Positions 26,269 to 33,816 of a stretch of DNA of 64,000 bases are shown piece after piece (position 1 is the first letter of the stretch; each line of letters starts with the position of its first letter). The position numbers were made by a program, and so were the translations under genes. The DNA is taken from positions 27,135-91,134 of the IMG/VR virus record IMGVR_UViG_3300011189_000006; one strand, 5' to 3'. The notes below the pieces were generated by a model that had not been told where the DNA came from, did not search any database, and saw only the letters and a list, made by a program, of their open reading frames with translations. Source of the DNA: a virus.

Positions 26269-26637
26269 TTATGTCAAAGTTTCAAAAATCCTAGATAAAT
26301 TAAAATCTCTAGTTATACATTTGATACTTTTACCACTTAATGGTATATATGCTTCAATCAATCCTTCTATTTCATATATAGCATCTAAGTTTAGTGTATA
26401 AACCACATCATGTATTATATGTTTATATCTTGATGCTATGATAACACCAACTATAAGATTATCTGAGTTTCTTTTTGTCCAAGTATCAATACTAACCCAG
26501 AAATGACCACATAATATTTTGTGCGATGTACCCACATTGTACATCTTTCCATCTATTTTAATAACTTTAATAGCTTTGTTACAAATAAATCCGTTACTCA
26601 ATAAGTAATCGCTTAAAATTTTTAATGATATTTCCAT
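26269..26637 (-). CDS. Hypothetical protein
   Basis: 122 residues with a mixed alpha/beta pattern (GKMYNVGTSHKILCGHFWVS, NLIVGVIIASRYKHI). Divergently placed from the muramidase gene across only 15 nt, with ATTAATATATAG between them. Not recognised. Confidence 0.6.
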   Translation of the reverse strand: MEISLKILSDYLLSNGFICNKAIKVIKIDGKMYNVGTSHKILCGHFWVSIDTWTKRNSDNLIVGVIIASRYKHIIHDVVYTLNLDAIYEIEGLIEAYIPLSGKSIKCITRDFNLSRIFETLT

Positions 26638-26652
26638 ATTAATATATAGCTT

Positions 26653-27603
26653 ATGATAACATGCAAATATAACGAATTTTTACTAGACAAGGAATTTAAT
26701 ACCATATTATTTGAAACTTTATTTATTTTAGAGACTAAAGGAGAGTGGGTGGATAACAATACATACGAATGGAATATGGAAAAGAAATCAAAACTAAAAA
26801 AGTTTTTAGAAAAACTTCCTAAGAGTAGCTTAAAGAAATACTTTTATAAACTTATGTCTAGTCTAAAAAAATTACCAAAGAACAAAAGAAAAAGACTGGT
26901 ATTATCTTTATCAACATTATTCTTTACATTTGCTAGCATAAGCTTCTATTTACCAGATGGTGATATAGATAAGGATTATGTTGAAGCTAATGATAGAGAC
27001 TTCTATAAAGAACTTTCTAATACTATAAAAGAATTTAGTAAAGTTGTTATCACTAAAGCTAAGTTCACAACTGCACAGAAGTATGTAAAGGAAATAGAAA
27101 AGGGTTATTCTAATGACAGAGGTGACTATGGTAATTTTGTAAAGACTGCTTATGGAAAAAGGTTTGTTGGTAGTAATTACGGTATATCAGCACCAGTTTT
27201 AATGGAGTATACAAACAAATTACCAAGTAAGGAGGATATGATTAATCTAAAGTATACAACTGCTTTAGATATATATAAAAAAAAGTATTGGGAACGACAG
27301 AACTTAGATAGCCTTAATAACCAATCAATAGCTAATATAATATATGATGGCTGTGTTAACCAAGGAATAAATGGTATGAGAAAAATATTAAGAAAGGCAT
27401 TTAATGAAAACTCAATACCAATAACATCTAGCGAAAATCCGTTTAGTGAAGATTTCTTAAATCTAGTAAATGAAGTTGATTCACAAAAGCTCTTTAATTC
27501 CATAAAGAAAGAGAGAATAGCAAAATATAAAGTATCTAGAACCTTCAAAAGACATGGGAAAGGATGGCTTAAAAGAGTAAATTCTATAAAGTATAGTGAT
27601 TAA
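26653..27603 (+). CDS. GH108-type muramidase (membrane-anchored endolysin candidate)
   Basis: 316 residues. A Lys-rich N-terminal 75 residues is followed by a single membrane segment RLVLSLSTLFFTFASISFYL (about 81-100). The catalytic domain has the GH108 signature region VKEIEKGYSNDRGDYGN (E-x-GY, catalytic Glu), NYGISAPVLMEY, LKYTTALDIYKKKYWERQNL and a C-terminal QGINGMRKILRKAF segment like PG_binding_3. It cleaves the glycan backbone of peptidoglycan. The membrane anchor suggests a signal-anchored endolysin needing release, or an inner-membrane location. A small membrane protein gene follows. Confidence 0.8.
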   Translation: MITCKYNEFLLDKEFNTILFETLFILETKGEWVDNNTYEWNMEKKSKLKKFLEKLPKSSLKKYFYKLMSSLKKLPKNKRKRLVLSLSTLFFTFASISFYLPDGDIDKDYVEANDRDFYKELSNTIKEFSKVVITKAKFTTAQKYVKEIEKGYSNDRGDYGNFVKTAYGKRFVGSNYGISAPVLMEYTNKLPSKEDMINLKYTTALDIYKKKYWERQNLDSLNNQSIANIIYDGCVNQGINGMRKILRKAFNENSIPITSSENPFSEDFLNLVNEVDSQKLFNSIKKERIAKYKVSRTFKRHGKGWLKRVNSIKYSD

Positions 27604-27617
27604 CTAATATTTTTTTA

Positions 27618-27625
27618 TATATTTG
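27618..27625 (+). promoter_or_regulatory. Bacteroidota-type -7 promoter element
   Basis: TATATTTG 13 nt before the ATG of the membrane protein gene at 27638. Confidence 0.5.
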
Positions 27626-27637
27626 TAAAAAAATATT

Positions 27638-28246
27638 ATGAAAGTCTATCTTACTATGTTACCAATCTATATATTTTTCATTTTAATTAAAAATATAGGA
27701 AAAACTATCCTTATAACACTCACTATTCTGTCTTATTGTTTTGCTGGTAGTTTTACGGATGATGTTTATGTTAGGAGTGTTATAGAGGAAGTAGAAGTTC
27801 CTACTGGATATGTATATGTATACCATGATGCTAACAATACTGATGGTGTTTCTACTATATTTTTAGAAGAAAAGGTTGATATTAACAAGGGAACTATAAC
27901 ATATGAAAGCTACGGGGGTCTTAATATTATTTTGTGGGTCTTATTTGCTTTCTTAGTAATAATAACTATTATAATTTTGGTAGATGATGGCGTAGGTGAT
28001 GGCTATGAACTAGATGATGCCTTGAAAAGAACTGTTGTTTTCTTTACAAGGTCAACTATGAACAGAGATAGCATAGATTACATAGTTCTGGATAGATTCC
28101 TACTCAGGACAGACGATATGAATACTACCAGTCAATATAATATAACTAGAAATATATATAATATAGGTGATGTAATGAGACTTCCTAAATATAACACTAT
28201 CTTATTAGAAAGAAAAAGGAAGCTTAAAAAACTAAAAATAAGTTAA
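27638..28246 (+). CDS. Membrane protein beside the endolysin
   Basis: 202 residues: a signal-type hydrophobic N-terminus (LPIYIFFILI ... TILITLTILSYCFAG), a polar region, a second membrane segment LNIILWVLFAFLVIITIIIL near 100-120, and a basic cytoplasmic C-terminus. Two membrane spans next to a muramidase would fit a holin-like or lysis-accessory role, but its own TATATTTG promoter argues for early expression. Function uncertain. Confidence 0.65.
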   Translation: MKVYLTMLPIYIFFILIKNIGKTILITLTILSYCFAGSFTDDVYVRSVIEEVEVPTGYVYVYHDANNTDGVSTIFLEEKVDINKGTITYESYGGLNIILWVLFAFLVIITIIILVDDGVGDGYELDDALKRTVVFFTRSTMNRDSIDYIVLDRFLLRTDDMNTTSQYNITRNIYNIGDVMRLPKYNTILLERKRKLKKLKIS

Positions 28247-28735
28247 TTACAAGTATGTCAAATTCCTTGTCGATACATTAGGACTTTGAAATCCTATATG
28301 GTTTTTATCACCACCACCATCTACTAGAGACATTACTTTATCTACTATTTGAGTTGTGTTTATCCCCTTGTCATACATATCAGAAATCATATCGGGATAA
28401 GAGTCCATTATTTTATTTATTGTAATTGGTGATAAGTTTTTTTGTTTTAGATTATCTAGGACTTCAGAGAATATATCTTGTTTAGAATATATTTCATCTA
28501 TCTTTTCCATCTCATCAGCATCATCTAAATCTCTTAAATCACTTACATCAGAGGGATTTCCTTTCTTTCCTCTATCTTTTTTAAAAACAAATGAGACATC
28601 TCCACTACCAGTTGTACCAGTTTGTCCTGGTAATGCCCCTGGTTGTGCAGATACAACAGCACCCATCCCACTAGATGAATCACCACCACCTTCACCATCT
28701 TCAAAAAATTTGTTATAACTAGCTAAATACTTCAT
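28247..28735 (-). CDS. Gly/Asp-rich protein with capsid-targeting-type N-terminus
   Basis: 162 residues starting MKYLASYNKFFEDGEGG, in the style of the packaged-protein tag (FFE-D). A low-complexity Gly/Ser/Gln stretch and a charged helical half (DEMEKIDEIYSKQDIFSEVL) follow. TTTAATATATAAATTATG, a late-type motif, abuts the start. Virion or internal protein by inference. Confidence 0.6.
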   Translation of the reverse strand: MKYLASYNKFFEDGEGGGDSSSGMGAVVSAQPGALPGQTGTTGSGDVSFVFKKDRGKKGNPSDVSDLRDLDDADEMEKIDEIYSKQDIFSEVLDNLKQKNLSPITINKIMDSYPDMISDMYDKGINTTQIVDKVMSLVDGGGDKNHIGFQSPNVSTRNLTYL

Positions 28736-28782
28736 AATTTATATATTAAATAAAAATATTATGTTTATCTAAATTTTATTCT

Positions 28783-28790
28783 TATATTTG
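28783..28790 (+). promoter_or_regulatory. Bacteroidota-type promoter for the small-gene cassette
   Basis: CTTATATTTGTAC: -7 element TATATTTG at 28783-28790, 16 nt before the ATG at 28807. It probably drives the genes 28807-29613, which end at a hairpin terminator. Confidence 0.6.
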
Positions 28791-28806
28791 TACAAACAAA
28801 ATAGTT

Positions 28807-28959
28807 ATGGCAACTGATATAGGAGATTTGAAGGAGATGGATTTTGACGAGTTTACTACTTTGTGCCTAGGTGGATTGGATTTCCGAGAAAGGAAATGCC
28901 CAATACAACACTTCATTAGAACTAATATCTTGGAATTTTGTATAAATTATGATATATAA
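28807..28959 (+). CDS. Small protein, 50 residues
   Basis: MATDIGDLKEMDFDEFTT, then a Cys-containing middle and ILEFCINYDI. It is the first gene after the promoter at 28783. Acidic N-terminus; no family recognised. Confidence 0.5.
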   Translation: MATDIGDLKEMDFDEFTTLCLGGLDFRERKCPIQHFIRTNILEFCINYDI

Positions 28960-28998
28960 AGGATTTAGAAGCTTAAAAAAAGCAAACCACCTATAAAC

Positions 28999-29169
28999 GT
29001 GTTGGTCGAACTACAACATAAGATTATTGGTATTGGTGCACCAGAAAGAGAAGGATGGACTAGTGTTGGTAGATTGAGACCAAATGGTAGGTTTAGCATT
29101 AAACAAAATGTTAGTAATACAGTAGATTTTAGATCACCAACACACTGGAAATTAATAATCGAAAAATGA
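28999..29169 (+). CDS. Small protein with GTG (or TTG) start
   Basis: 56 residues from GTG at 28999 (TTG at 29002 is the alternative); no ATG exists in frame. The sequence GIGAPEREGWTSVGRLRPNG, then a strand-rich end. Its TGA overlaps the ATG of the next gene (ATGA), which supports translation. Function unknown. Confidence 0.45.
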   Translation: MLVELQHKIIGIGAPEREGWTSVGRLRPNGRFSIKQNVSNTVDFRSPTHWKLIIEK

Positions 29170-29291
29170 CAATAAAAATAAACTGTAAGTATAACGATAA
29201 TGGTGCTTGGTGTACCAATAAGAAAATTAAGAGGCCATTATTTGGATTAGGTGCAAGAAGATTTTACTTATCATCAACATTTAACGATTGA
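29166..29291 (+). CDS. Small Cys-containing protein
   Basis: 41 residues: MTIKINCKYNDNGAWCTNKK, then KIKRPLFGLGARRFY. The C...C spacing and the KxKRxLFGxGAR motif recall a small zinc-binding-like family common in Bacteroidota phages (from memory). Coupled to the preceding gene by ATGA. Confidence 0.55.
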   Translation: MTIKINCKYNDNGAWCTNKKIKRPLFGLGARRFYLSSTFND

Positions 29292-29430
29292 TTATATCGA
29301 TGGAACTTATGCGGAGGGAATAGATTGTAAAGGAAATAGATGGGGAGTTCATGCAAGTGGGAACGGTGATTGTTTCAATCACAAAATAGAATTTGACTTA
29401 TTAAACAAAATAACTGATGGCAATTTTTAA
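29251..29430 (+). CDS. Small protein with GTG start
   Basis: 59 residues from GTG at 29251 directly after an in-frame TAG: QEDFTYHQHLTIDYIDGTY, then AEGIDCKGNRWGVHASGNGD. It overlaps the previous gene by 41 nt in another frame. The composition (G-N-R-W-G-V-H) looks protein-like; start uncertain. Confidence 0.4.
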   Translation: MQEDFTYHQHLTIDYIDGTYAEGIDCKGNRWGVHASGNGDCFNHKIEFDLLNKITDGNF

Positions 29431-29445
29431 ACAATACATGCGAAT

Positions 29446-29613
29446 ATGAGAAAGACTAGAGAACAAAGGAGAAATGAAAGTTCTGAAAAGGTATGTAGGG
29501 AACTTAGATACCAAATGGCTAAATATGGCTTAATAGGTGATTGGGGTGCTATAAATAAACACTTTGATTGTTGGATGAATAATGCAAAGAGTAATAAGTA
29601 CAAAAGACCTTAA
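29446..29613 (+). CDS. Small basic protein
   Basis: 55 residues: MRKTREQRRNESSEKVCREL, then AKYGLIGDWGAINKHFDCWM. Basic and helical. It is the last gene before the terminator at 29625. Confidence 0.55.
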   Translation: MRKTREQRRNESSEKVCRELRYQMAKYGLIGDWGAINKHFDCWMNNAKSNKYKRP

Positions 29614-29624
29614 CACTTTATATC

Positions 29625-29660
29625 AAAAACAAAATATATTAAGTGATATATTTTGTTTTT
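29625..29660 (+). terminator. Rho-independent terminator
   Basis: A perfect 15-bp stem AAAAACAAAATATAT (29625-29639) / ATATATTTTGTTTTT (29646-29660) with loop TAAGTG. It ends the small-gene cassette. Confidence 0.85.
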
Positions 29661-29685
29661 ATTTGGTAGTCTAAATTAAATAGTA

Positions 29686-29693
29686 TATATTTG
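29686..29693 (+). promoter_or_regulatory. Bacteroidota-type -7 promoter element
   Basis: GTATATATTTGTG: TATATTTG just after the terminator and 35 nt before a 28-codon frame. It starts the next run of small genes. Confidence 0.55.
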
Positions 29694-29727
29694 TGCTATA
29701 ATAGAAATAATATTAAAATATATAATT

Positions 29728-29814
29728 ATGTTAATTGGAGAAAATTGGTATTACTGGGACAAAGATTCAGAGCAATGGAAGCCAGAATCTTATAAATTTG
29801 AATTAACAAAATAA
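29728..29814 (+). CDS. Very small protein, 28 residues
   Basis: MLIGENWYYWDKDSEQWKPE, ending FELTK. Its position directly behind a promoter and its Trp/Tyr-rich, protein-like composition suggest that it is translated. No known relative. Confidence 0.4.
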   Translation: MLIGENWYYWDKDSEQWKPESYKFELTK

Positions 29815-29838
29815 ACAAATTATAAAACTAATACACTT

Positions 29839-30141
29839 ATGAACATACATTTTTATTTAAATAACGAAGAAGAAACACCAATAACATCTTTACACGACTT
29901 AGTAAGCAACCCATTCTCATTAAATGATATAATTAATTTAGATGTAGAAGAACTTTATCCTGCTGATTACAATAAGTATAAAGAAGATTTTAGAAGAAAG
30001 ATGGTTGAAGATAGTGAAGAGTTCAAAAAAACCTTTAAAAGAAAAAGTGTTAAGTTGGTTAAAGAGGGTAAGTTTATGAATATGAAAATAATGTCAGAAA
30101 GCAAATTAATTATAGAGTATCATTGTGAATTAGTAGATTAG
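29839..30141 (+). CDS. Hypothetical protein
   Basis: 100 residues: DLVSNPFSLNDIINLDVEEL, then a charged helix DFRRKMVEDSEEFKKTFKRK and a final beta strand pair. Part of the cassette after the promoter at 29686. Not recognised. Confidence 0.65.
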   Translation: MNIHFYLNNEEETPITSLHDLVSNPFSLNDIINLDVEELYPADYNKYKEDFRRKMVEDSEEFKKTFKRKSVKLVKEGKFMNMKIMSESKLIIEYHCELVD

Positions 30142-30216
30142 GTATGCTGATAATAACCATTGGTTTATAAACGAGACTCCTAGAGTACAGTATTAATAAT
30201 TATACAAACTTTAAAA

Positions 30217-30441
30217 ATGAGAATAGCTAAGATAGCAAATGAAGGCAATGTATATGAATTAACTAGATATCCAAATTTTATAGAAAGGTTTTTTGGTATA
30301 AAGACAAGAACTGATGTATATGAAGACACAGGAGATTCATATAGTTATGGTGGTAGAATATATGTTGATCAGAAGGGAATAAAAATAAGAAATGGATCTG
30401 AAGTCCAACAAATTATTGAATATTGGAGACGTAGATTATAG
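30217..30441 (+). CDS. Small conserved phage protein
   Basis: 74 residues: VYELTRYPNFIERFFGIKTR, then YVDQKGIKIRNGSEVQQIIEY. The YELxRYPNFIERxFGxK segment is familiar from other Flavobacterium-type phages (from memory). Function unknown. Confidence 0.65.
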   Translation: MRIAKIANEGNVYELTRYPNFIERFFGIKTRTDVYEDTGDSYSYGGRIYVDQKGIKIRNGSEVQQIIEYWRRRL

Positions 30442-30466
30442 TAATTATACAACAAACTTATATATC

Positions 30467-30676
30467 ATGAGAAAAGCTAATAATACAAAGAAAATATTTA
30501 CAGACTATTATTTAAATGGTTTTAGATGGTATAGAAAATGTCGCAAAGTTAATTGGTATAAGCATCAATTTACGAAAGATGCTTTAGAACTATCACCAAA
30601 CTTTACTGGTACTTGGTGGGTTTTGTATGGGAAGGTAAATAGATATAGCAAAGTCACCAAAGAAGAAAAATGGTAA
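30467..30676 (+). CDS. Small basic protein
   Basis: 69 residues from the ATG at 30467 (MRKANNTKKIFTDYY); the frame is open upstream but that overlaps the previous gene. It is Trp/Tyr/Lys rich (GFRWYRKCRKVNWYKHQF, GTWWVLYGKVNRY). Function unknown. Confidence 0.55.
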   Translation: MRKANNTKKIFTDYYLNGFRWYRKCRKVNWYKHQFTKDALELSPNFTGTWWVLYGKVNRYSKVTKEEKW

Positions 30677-30691
30677 TATAACAGAGAAAGT

Positions 30692-30910
30692 ATGAACAAA
30701 ACATTAAGATTAGCAGCAGAAAACATTTTAAAGAATTTACTTCTTGAATGCACAGAAGATCAGAAAACAATATTTAAGCGTATGTATTGTCACAAAAACT
30801 TAGAGTTACCGATAAATGATGCAGTTGATCAAATATCAGATGATAAAATTGATTGGGCTATCACACAGTGCGAAAGAAGCGTAGTTAAAAACAGAGCATC
30901 AATAATTTAA
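30692..30910 (+). CDS. Small conserved phage protein
   Basis: 72 residues, helical: DQKTIFKRMYCHKNLELPIN, then DKIDWAITQCERSV. The FKRMYCHKNLxLxINDAVD segment looks conserved among Bacteroidota phages (from memory). Last gene before the structured RNA region. Confidence 0.65.
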   Translation: MNKTLRLAAENILKNLLLECTEDQKTIFKRMYCHKNLELPINDAVDQISDDKIDWAITQCERSVVKNRASII

Positions 30911-30953
30911 ATAAAATTTATTGTTTTTCGTAGTTTTAACCAATTAGTAGTTG

Positions 30954-30961
30954 TATATTTG
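30954..30961 (+). promoter_or_regulatory. Promoter of the structured RNA region
   Basis: TTGTATATTTGTC: TATATTTG at 30954-30961. No large gene follows for about 1.2 kb, so the transcript should be the structured RNA described next. Confidence 0.6.
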
Positions 30962-30967
30962 TCTATA

Positions 30968-31530
30968 TTAAATAATTAAAAGAAAGAAGTGATAATTAAA
31001 CTCTTTTGATTGAAGATAAACTAGGATGTTAAAACCGTCAGTACTCATTAGAGCACTGTTTAGCGTTTGTCTACCCGAATCTGTATCAGCAGTTGTTTTA
31101 TTAGAGATATGTAAAGAATAATAGTGTATCGCCCTGCGAAGTCAGTTTAAAAGCTAAAGCTATTTGATACATTCTAGAGTGATACTAGTCAGAAGAGTTT
31201 TTATTAAAATAATTAACCCTTTAATTAAAAGTAAATAATAATTTAAGTAATCACGTACTGGATATGGATGTAGTACTTACTACCTGACCTATTAAAAGCC
31301 AAATAGACAACGTGTTGGCAAATTATTATACTGTTTATCAGCAGTTGTGTTTATTTTTATGATGTTTAACTAGCTTTGAAAGCAAAACATCCCAAGTGAT
31401 GCTGGTTTTGAAGAGGCTATATAATTACTTACAAAGTAATAAAACTCGTACTGACTCTTAACTGAGAAGTACATGTATATATAAAAGGCAGGTAAAGATC
31501 CTGAAGTAAGTAATTTTTTATTAAAATTAA
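30968..31530 (+). ncRNA. Putative large structured noncoding RNA, part A
   Basis: About 560 nt with no credible gene but many complementary segments: CAGT-CTC/GAG-ACTG near 31040; GATGTTT (31361) / AAACATC (31385); ATTACTT (31434) / AAGTAAT (31444); GTAGT (31270) / ACTAC (31279). A pseudoknot is formed by CACGT (31252) / ACGTG (31310) crossing GCCAA (31298) / TTGGC (31315). The 13-mer TATCAGCAGTTGT occurs twice (about 31082 and 31337). It starts at a clean promoter. The size and density of helices resemble the ornate phage RNAs ROOL and GOLLD, but family membership is not shown. Confidence 0.55.
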
Positions 31531-31535
31531 ATATT

Positions 31536-31664
31536 ATGAATATAAAGGGAATGTTAATATATGTAGGATCAGCAATTATACTTTTTATAATATGTTGTTT
31601 AATAGACAGGTATGGTAATAAGCCCGATAAACCTACTCCTCCTGGATTTAGATGGGGGGATTGA
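31536..31664 (+). CDS. Very small membrane protein inside the RNA region
   Basis: 42 residues: MNIKGMLIYVGSAIILFIIC, a single membrane span, then DRYGNKPDKPTPPGFRWGD. A plausible small membrane peptide, the only convincing frame between 30911 and 32234. It may divide the RNA region in two or be carried within one transcript. Confidence 0.45.
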   Translation: MNIKGMLIYVGSAIILFIICCLIDRYGNKPDKPTPPGFRWGD

Positions 31665-31669
31665 AGGAA

Positions 31670-32210
31670 ACCGTTAAGCCTTGAATACGGTGTGATTAAA
31701 TTAAATAGTCCCAAAACAGATAAACTCCTAGATGAGGTAATGTAATAAGAGGTTAATCACTAAAGATAGGTAGGTTATAAGATGTAGTATTAAGTTAATC
31801 AATCGTCTATATAGTAGGATAGTTAGCTAACAGCGTACAGAAATGGGTGCAAGTACCATTTGGTTATTAAATAAGAAATTAGGAGTCGAAATCTTTAGTT
31901 AATACTACATATTATATTTATTAAGTGTACCAACTAATTGTAATAAGGTTGGAAGTAATAATAGGGAAATAGCTAGTTACTCAGCCCGAACTCAATTGGG
32001 GGATTTTGCCAAGAGGTTATGAAAAACAAAATACACTTAGGCAAACAATTTACAGAAAAAAGACAATCAGTGACACGCATTAGACGAAACGTAGTAGAAT
32101 TTTGATTCTAGCGACATTATCTTTTTATCCATTTGTAGTAGTGATAACCCGAACAAAGCTAAAGTACACAAAAGGTTATAGGCGATGTACGCTACTACAG
32201 ATGGTTTTTT
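31670..32210 (+). ncRNA. Putative large structured noncoding RNA, part B, with terminal pseudoknot
   Basis: A 12-bp perfect long-range stem joins ATGTAGTATTAA (31782) and TTAATACTACAT (31899). AAGTGTA (31923) pairs with TACACTT (32032) around three inner helices: CCAAC/GTTGG, AGTAA/TTACT and CCC/GGG. At the end CATTTGTAGTAG (32130) pairs with CTACTACAGATG (32192) and is followed by GGTTTTTT, which is terminator-like. Inside that stem ATAACC (32144)/GGTTAT (32174) and GTACA (32164)/TGTAC (32186) cross as a pseudoknot. There are no long open frames. The RNA nature is inferred from structure alone. Confidence 0.6.
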
Positions 32211-32234
32211 AATAAATATATAGTATAAGTTATA

Positions 32235-32741
32235 TTAGTGGGGTTCTACTTCCTCAATGTCAACTATTTTCAATCCTCTATCATCAATTATTGCAATTTC
32301 ATACTCATCTGGGTATTCAGCTCTATTACCTAATGTTGAAGACATATCAATATTTTCTGATGACATTTCAATAGTTACAATGAACCACTTTTTAGTTTCT
32401 TCTCCGTAACGGTGTAAAAAAGACTCTACAAAATCATAATCATCATACATATCTTTATCACCTACAAAAGATTTACCTAAATCTTCTTTGTTTATATCAT
32501 CAATACTATCAACATTCAATAATCTATAAAGGATGACTGTATTTGGAATGTCTTGTATTCCATATGGGAAATCAGTATTACAGAAATCATTTAATCTATC
32601 AAGAATTTCATAATAATCACCATATGGACCACCCTTTACCTCATCGTGATAATATTTATTTGCGTAGTCAAGTGCTATTTCATTATAGTCATCTTCATCA
32701 AAATTTTCATCATAGTCTTCAAATAATTTTAAATACTTCAT
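32235..32741 (-). CDS. Possible ADP-ribosyltransferase-like internal protein
   Basis: 168 residues from MKYLKLFEDYDEN at 32741, a capsid-targeting-like start. The body has TVILYRLLNVDSIDDINKED, LGKSFVGDKD, KKWFIVTIEMSSENIDMSST and YPDEYEIAIID. The order Arg (YR), S-S-T and E-x-E fits the R-S-E scheme of some ADP-ribosyltransferases and resembles short ART-like proteins of phages; this is pattern reading, not proof. A late-type ATTAATATATAGG precedes it. If real it would be the second packaged ART in the window. Confidence 0.55.
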   Translation of the reverse strand: MKYLKLFEDYDENFDEDDYNEIALDYANKYYHDEVKGGPYGDYYEILDRLNDFCNTDFPYGIQDIPNTVILYRLLNVDSIDDINKEDLGKSFVGDKDMYDDYDFVESFLHRYGEETKKWFIVTIEMSSENIDMSSTLGNRAEYPDEYEIAIIDDRGLKIVDIEEVEPH

Positions 32742-32858
32742 TATCACAATATTTTTTATAACCTATATATTAATTTAGTTAAACCCATGTTAAATCATTG
32801 AAGAAACAAACATGCATATCTTTACACAGAGTAATTATTAAACAACATACAAAATAAA

Positions 32859-33062
32859 ATGAAAAAATTAGTTAGAGCCTTACAAATTTTTAACAGATAC
32901 ACAGATAGTGAGTTTCCTACTAGTTGTGTACACAATCAGATGTTCGTACATGTTGATCCAAAACAAGTCAATAATTCAGATATAATAGAGTTGGAAAGTA
33001 TTGGCTTTGAAGTAGATTATGGACTAGAGTGCTTTGTATCTAATAAGTATGGAAGTTGTTGA
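32859..33062 (+). CDS. Small hypothetical protein
   Basis: 67 residues: LVRALQIFNRYTDSEFPTSC, then HVDPKQVNNSDIIELESIGF. The LxxLxIFxKYxD... start and FxVDxELxCFxSxxYGSC end recall a common small phage protein. Function unknown. Confidence 0.6.
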   Translation: MKKLVRALQIFNRYTDSEFPTSCVHNQMFVHVDPKQVNNSDIIELESIGFEVDYGLECFVSNKYGSC

Positions 33063-33119
33063 TATTAGTGTATAGATAAGACAAGATGGCTAAATATAAT
33101 ATTAATCAGAAATAAAAAA

Positions 33120-33326
33120 ATGGATAACAACGAATTAGAAAGAATTAGCGATTTGATATGGTCTACATTAAACGCAGTAGATAATCAAGATTTGAGCAAA
33201 GATGAACAAATTGATTTGATTAAACCAATAATAAGGGAATGTCATAGTTCTTCAAGAAAACTCGGAAGGAGACAAATATTAAACCATCTAGATGAAGAGA
33301 TTAATCATCTACGCAAAGATGTATAA
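33120..33326 (+). CDS. Small hypothetical protein
   Basis: 68 residues, helical and acidic (DLIWSTLNAVDNQDLSKDEQ, then RRQILNHLDEEINHLRKD). No motif recognised. Confidence 0.55.
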   Translation: MDNNELERISDLIWSTLNAVDNQDLSKDEQIDLIKPIIRECHSSSRKLGRRQILNHLDEEINHLRKDV

Positions 33327-33397
33327 TAAATATTATACACAAATAACAAAAACCCTTTTTAGTTAAAAACTTTAAGTGTTTTTATTATATAATCCAT

Positions 33398-33796
33398 ATG
33401 AGTAAGATATTAGCACATGTACCATCAAGGTTCGAAGACCTAATGATAACGAATTACCATCTTCTAGCAATTGATGCTAAAACAGGTGAAATATTTAGAT
33501 TTCCATTAGATAGTGATTATGAGTGGTTTATTGGTAGTAAAAATTATATTGATGGTTTGATAGAGGTTAAGTTATTAAAAAATAAGATAAAAAAGAAAAA
33601 CATATTCTGTATGCTTGGCACACATAACTATGAAAATGTTGGTGTACAAAAGGCAAGGGGTTTATATAATAGTTTTGACCCAATAACTAGAAAAGTTCAA
33701 GAATGTACTATTTGTGGTAAATATATGTATATGTATAATAAAGACGTAAAGTCTTTTAAAGGCTTAGATTTAGAGTGGATTTATATTAAAACATAG
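33398..33796 (+). CDS. Hypothetical protein with Cys pair
   Basis: 132 residues. The N-terminal half is beta-rich (LLAIDAKTGEIFRFPLDSDY). The C-terminal half has CMLGTHNYENVGV and CTICGKY, a CxxC that could bind zinc with the earlier Cys. Not recognised. Confidence 0.6.
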   Translation: MSKILAHVPSRFEDLMITNYHLLAIDAKTGEIFRFPLDSDYEWFIGSKNYIDGLIEVKLLKNKIKKKNIFCMLGTHNYENVGVQKARGLYNSFDPITRKVQECTICGKYMYMYNKDVKSFKGLDLEWIYIKT

Positions 33797-33801
33797 TATT
33801 T

Positions 33802-33813
33802 TTTAATATATAG
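33802..33813 (+). promoter_or_regulatory. Late-type promoter motif (TTTAATATATAG)
   Basis: Located 3 nt before the ATG of the first tagged paralogue at 33817, and followed by the operon of two tagged genes. Confidence 0.45.
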
Positions 33814-33816
33814 TCT

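Noticed and set aside
31923-32038. Cloverleaf outline as a tRNA gene
   Set aside because: Loops are too long, there is no anticodon arm, no GGTTCRA T-loop and no CCA-side geometry.
30954-32210. Group I intron
   Set aside because: No recognisable P7/G-binding core, no interrupted gene on either side and no endonuclease frame inside.
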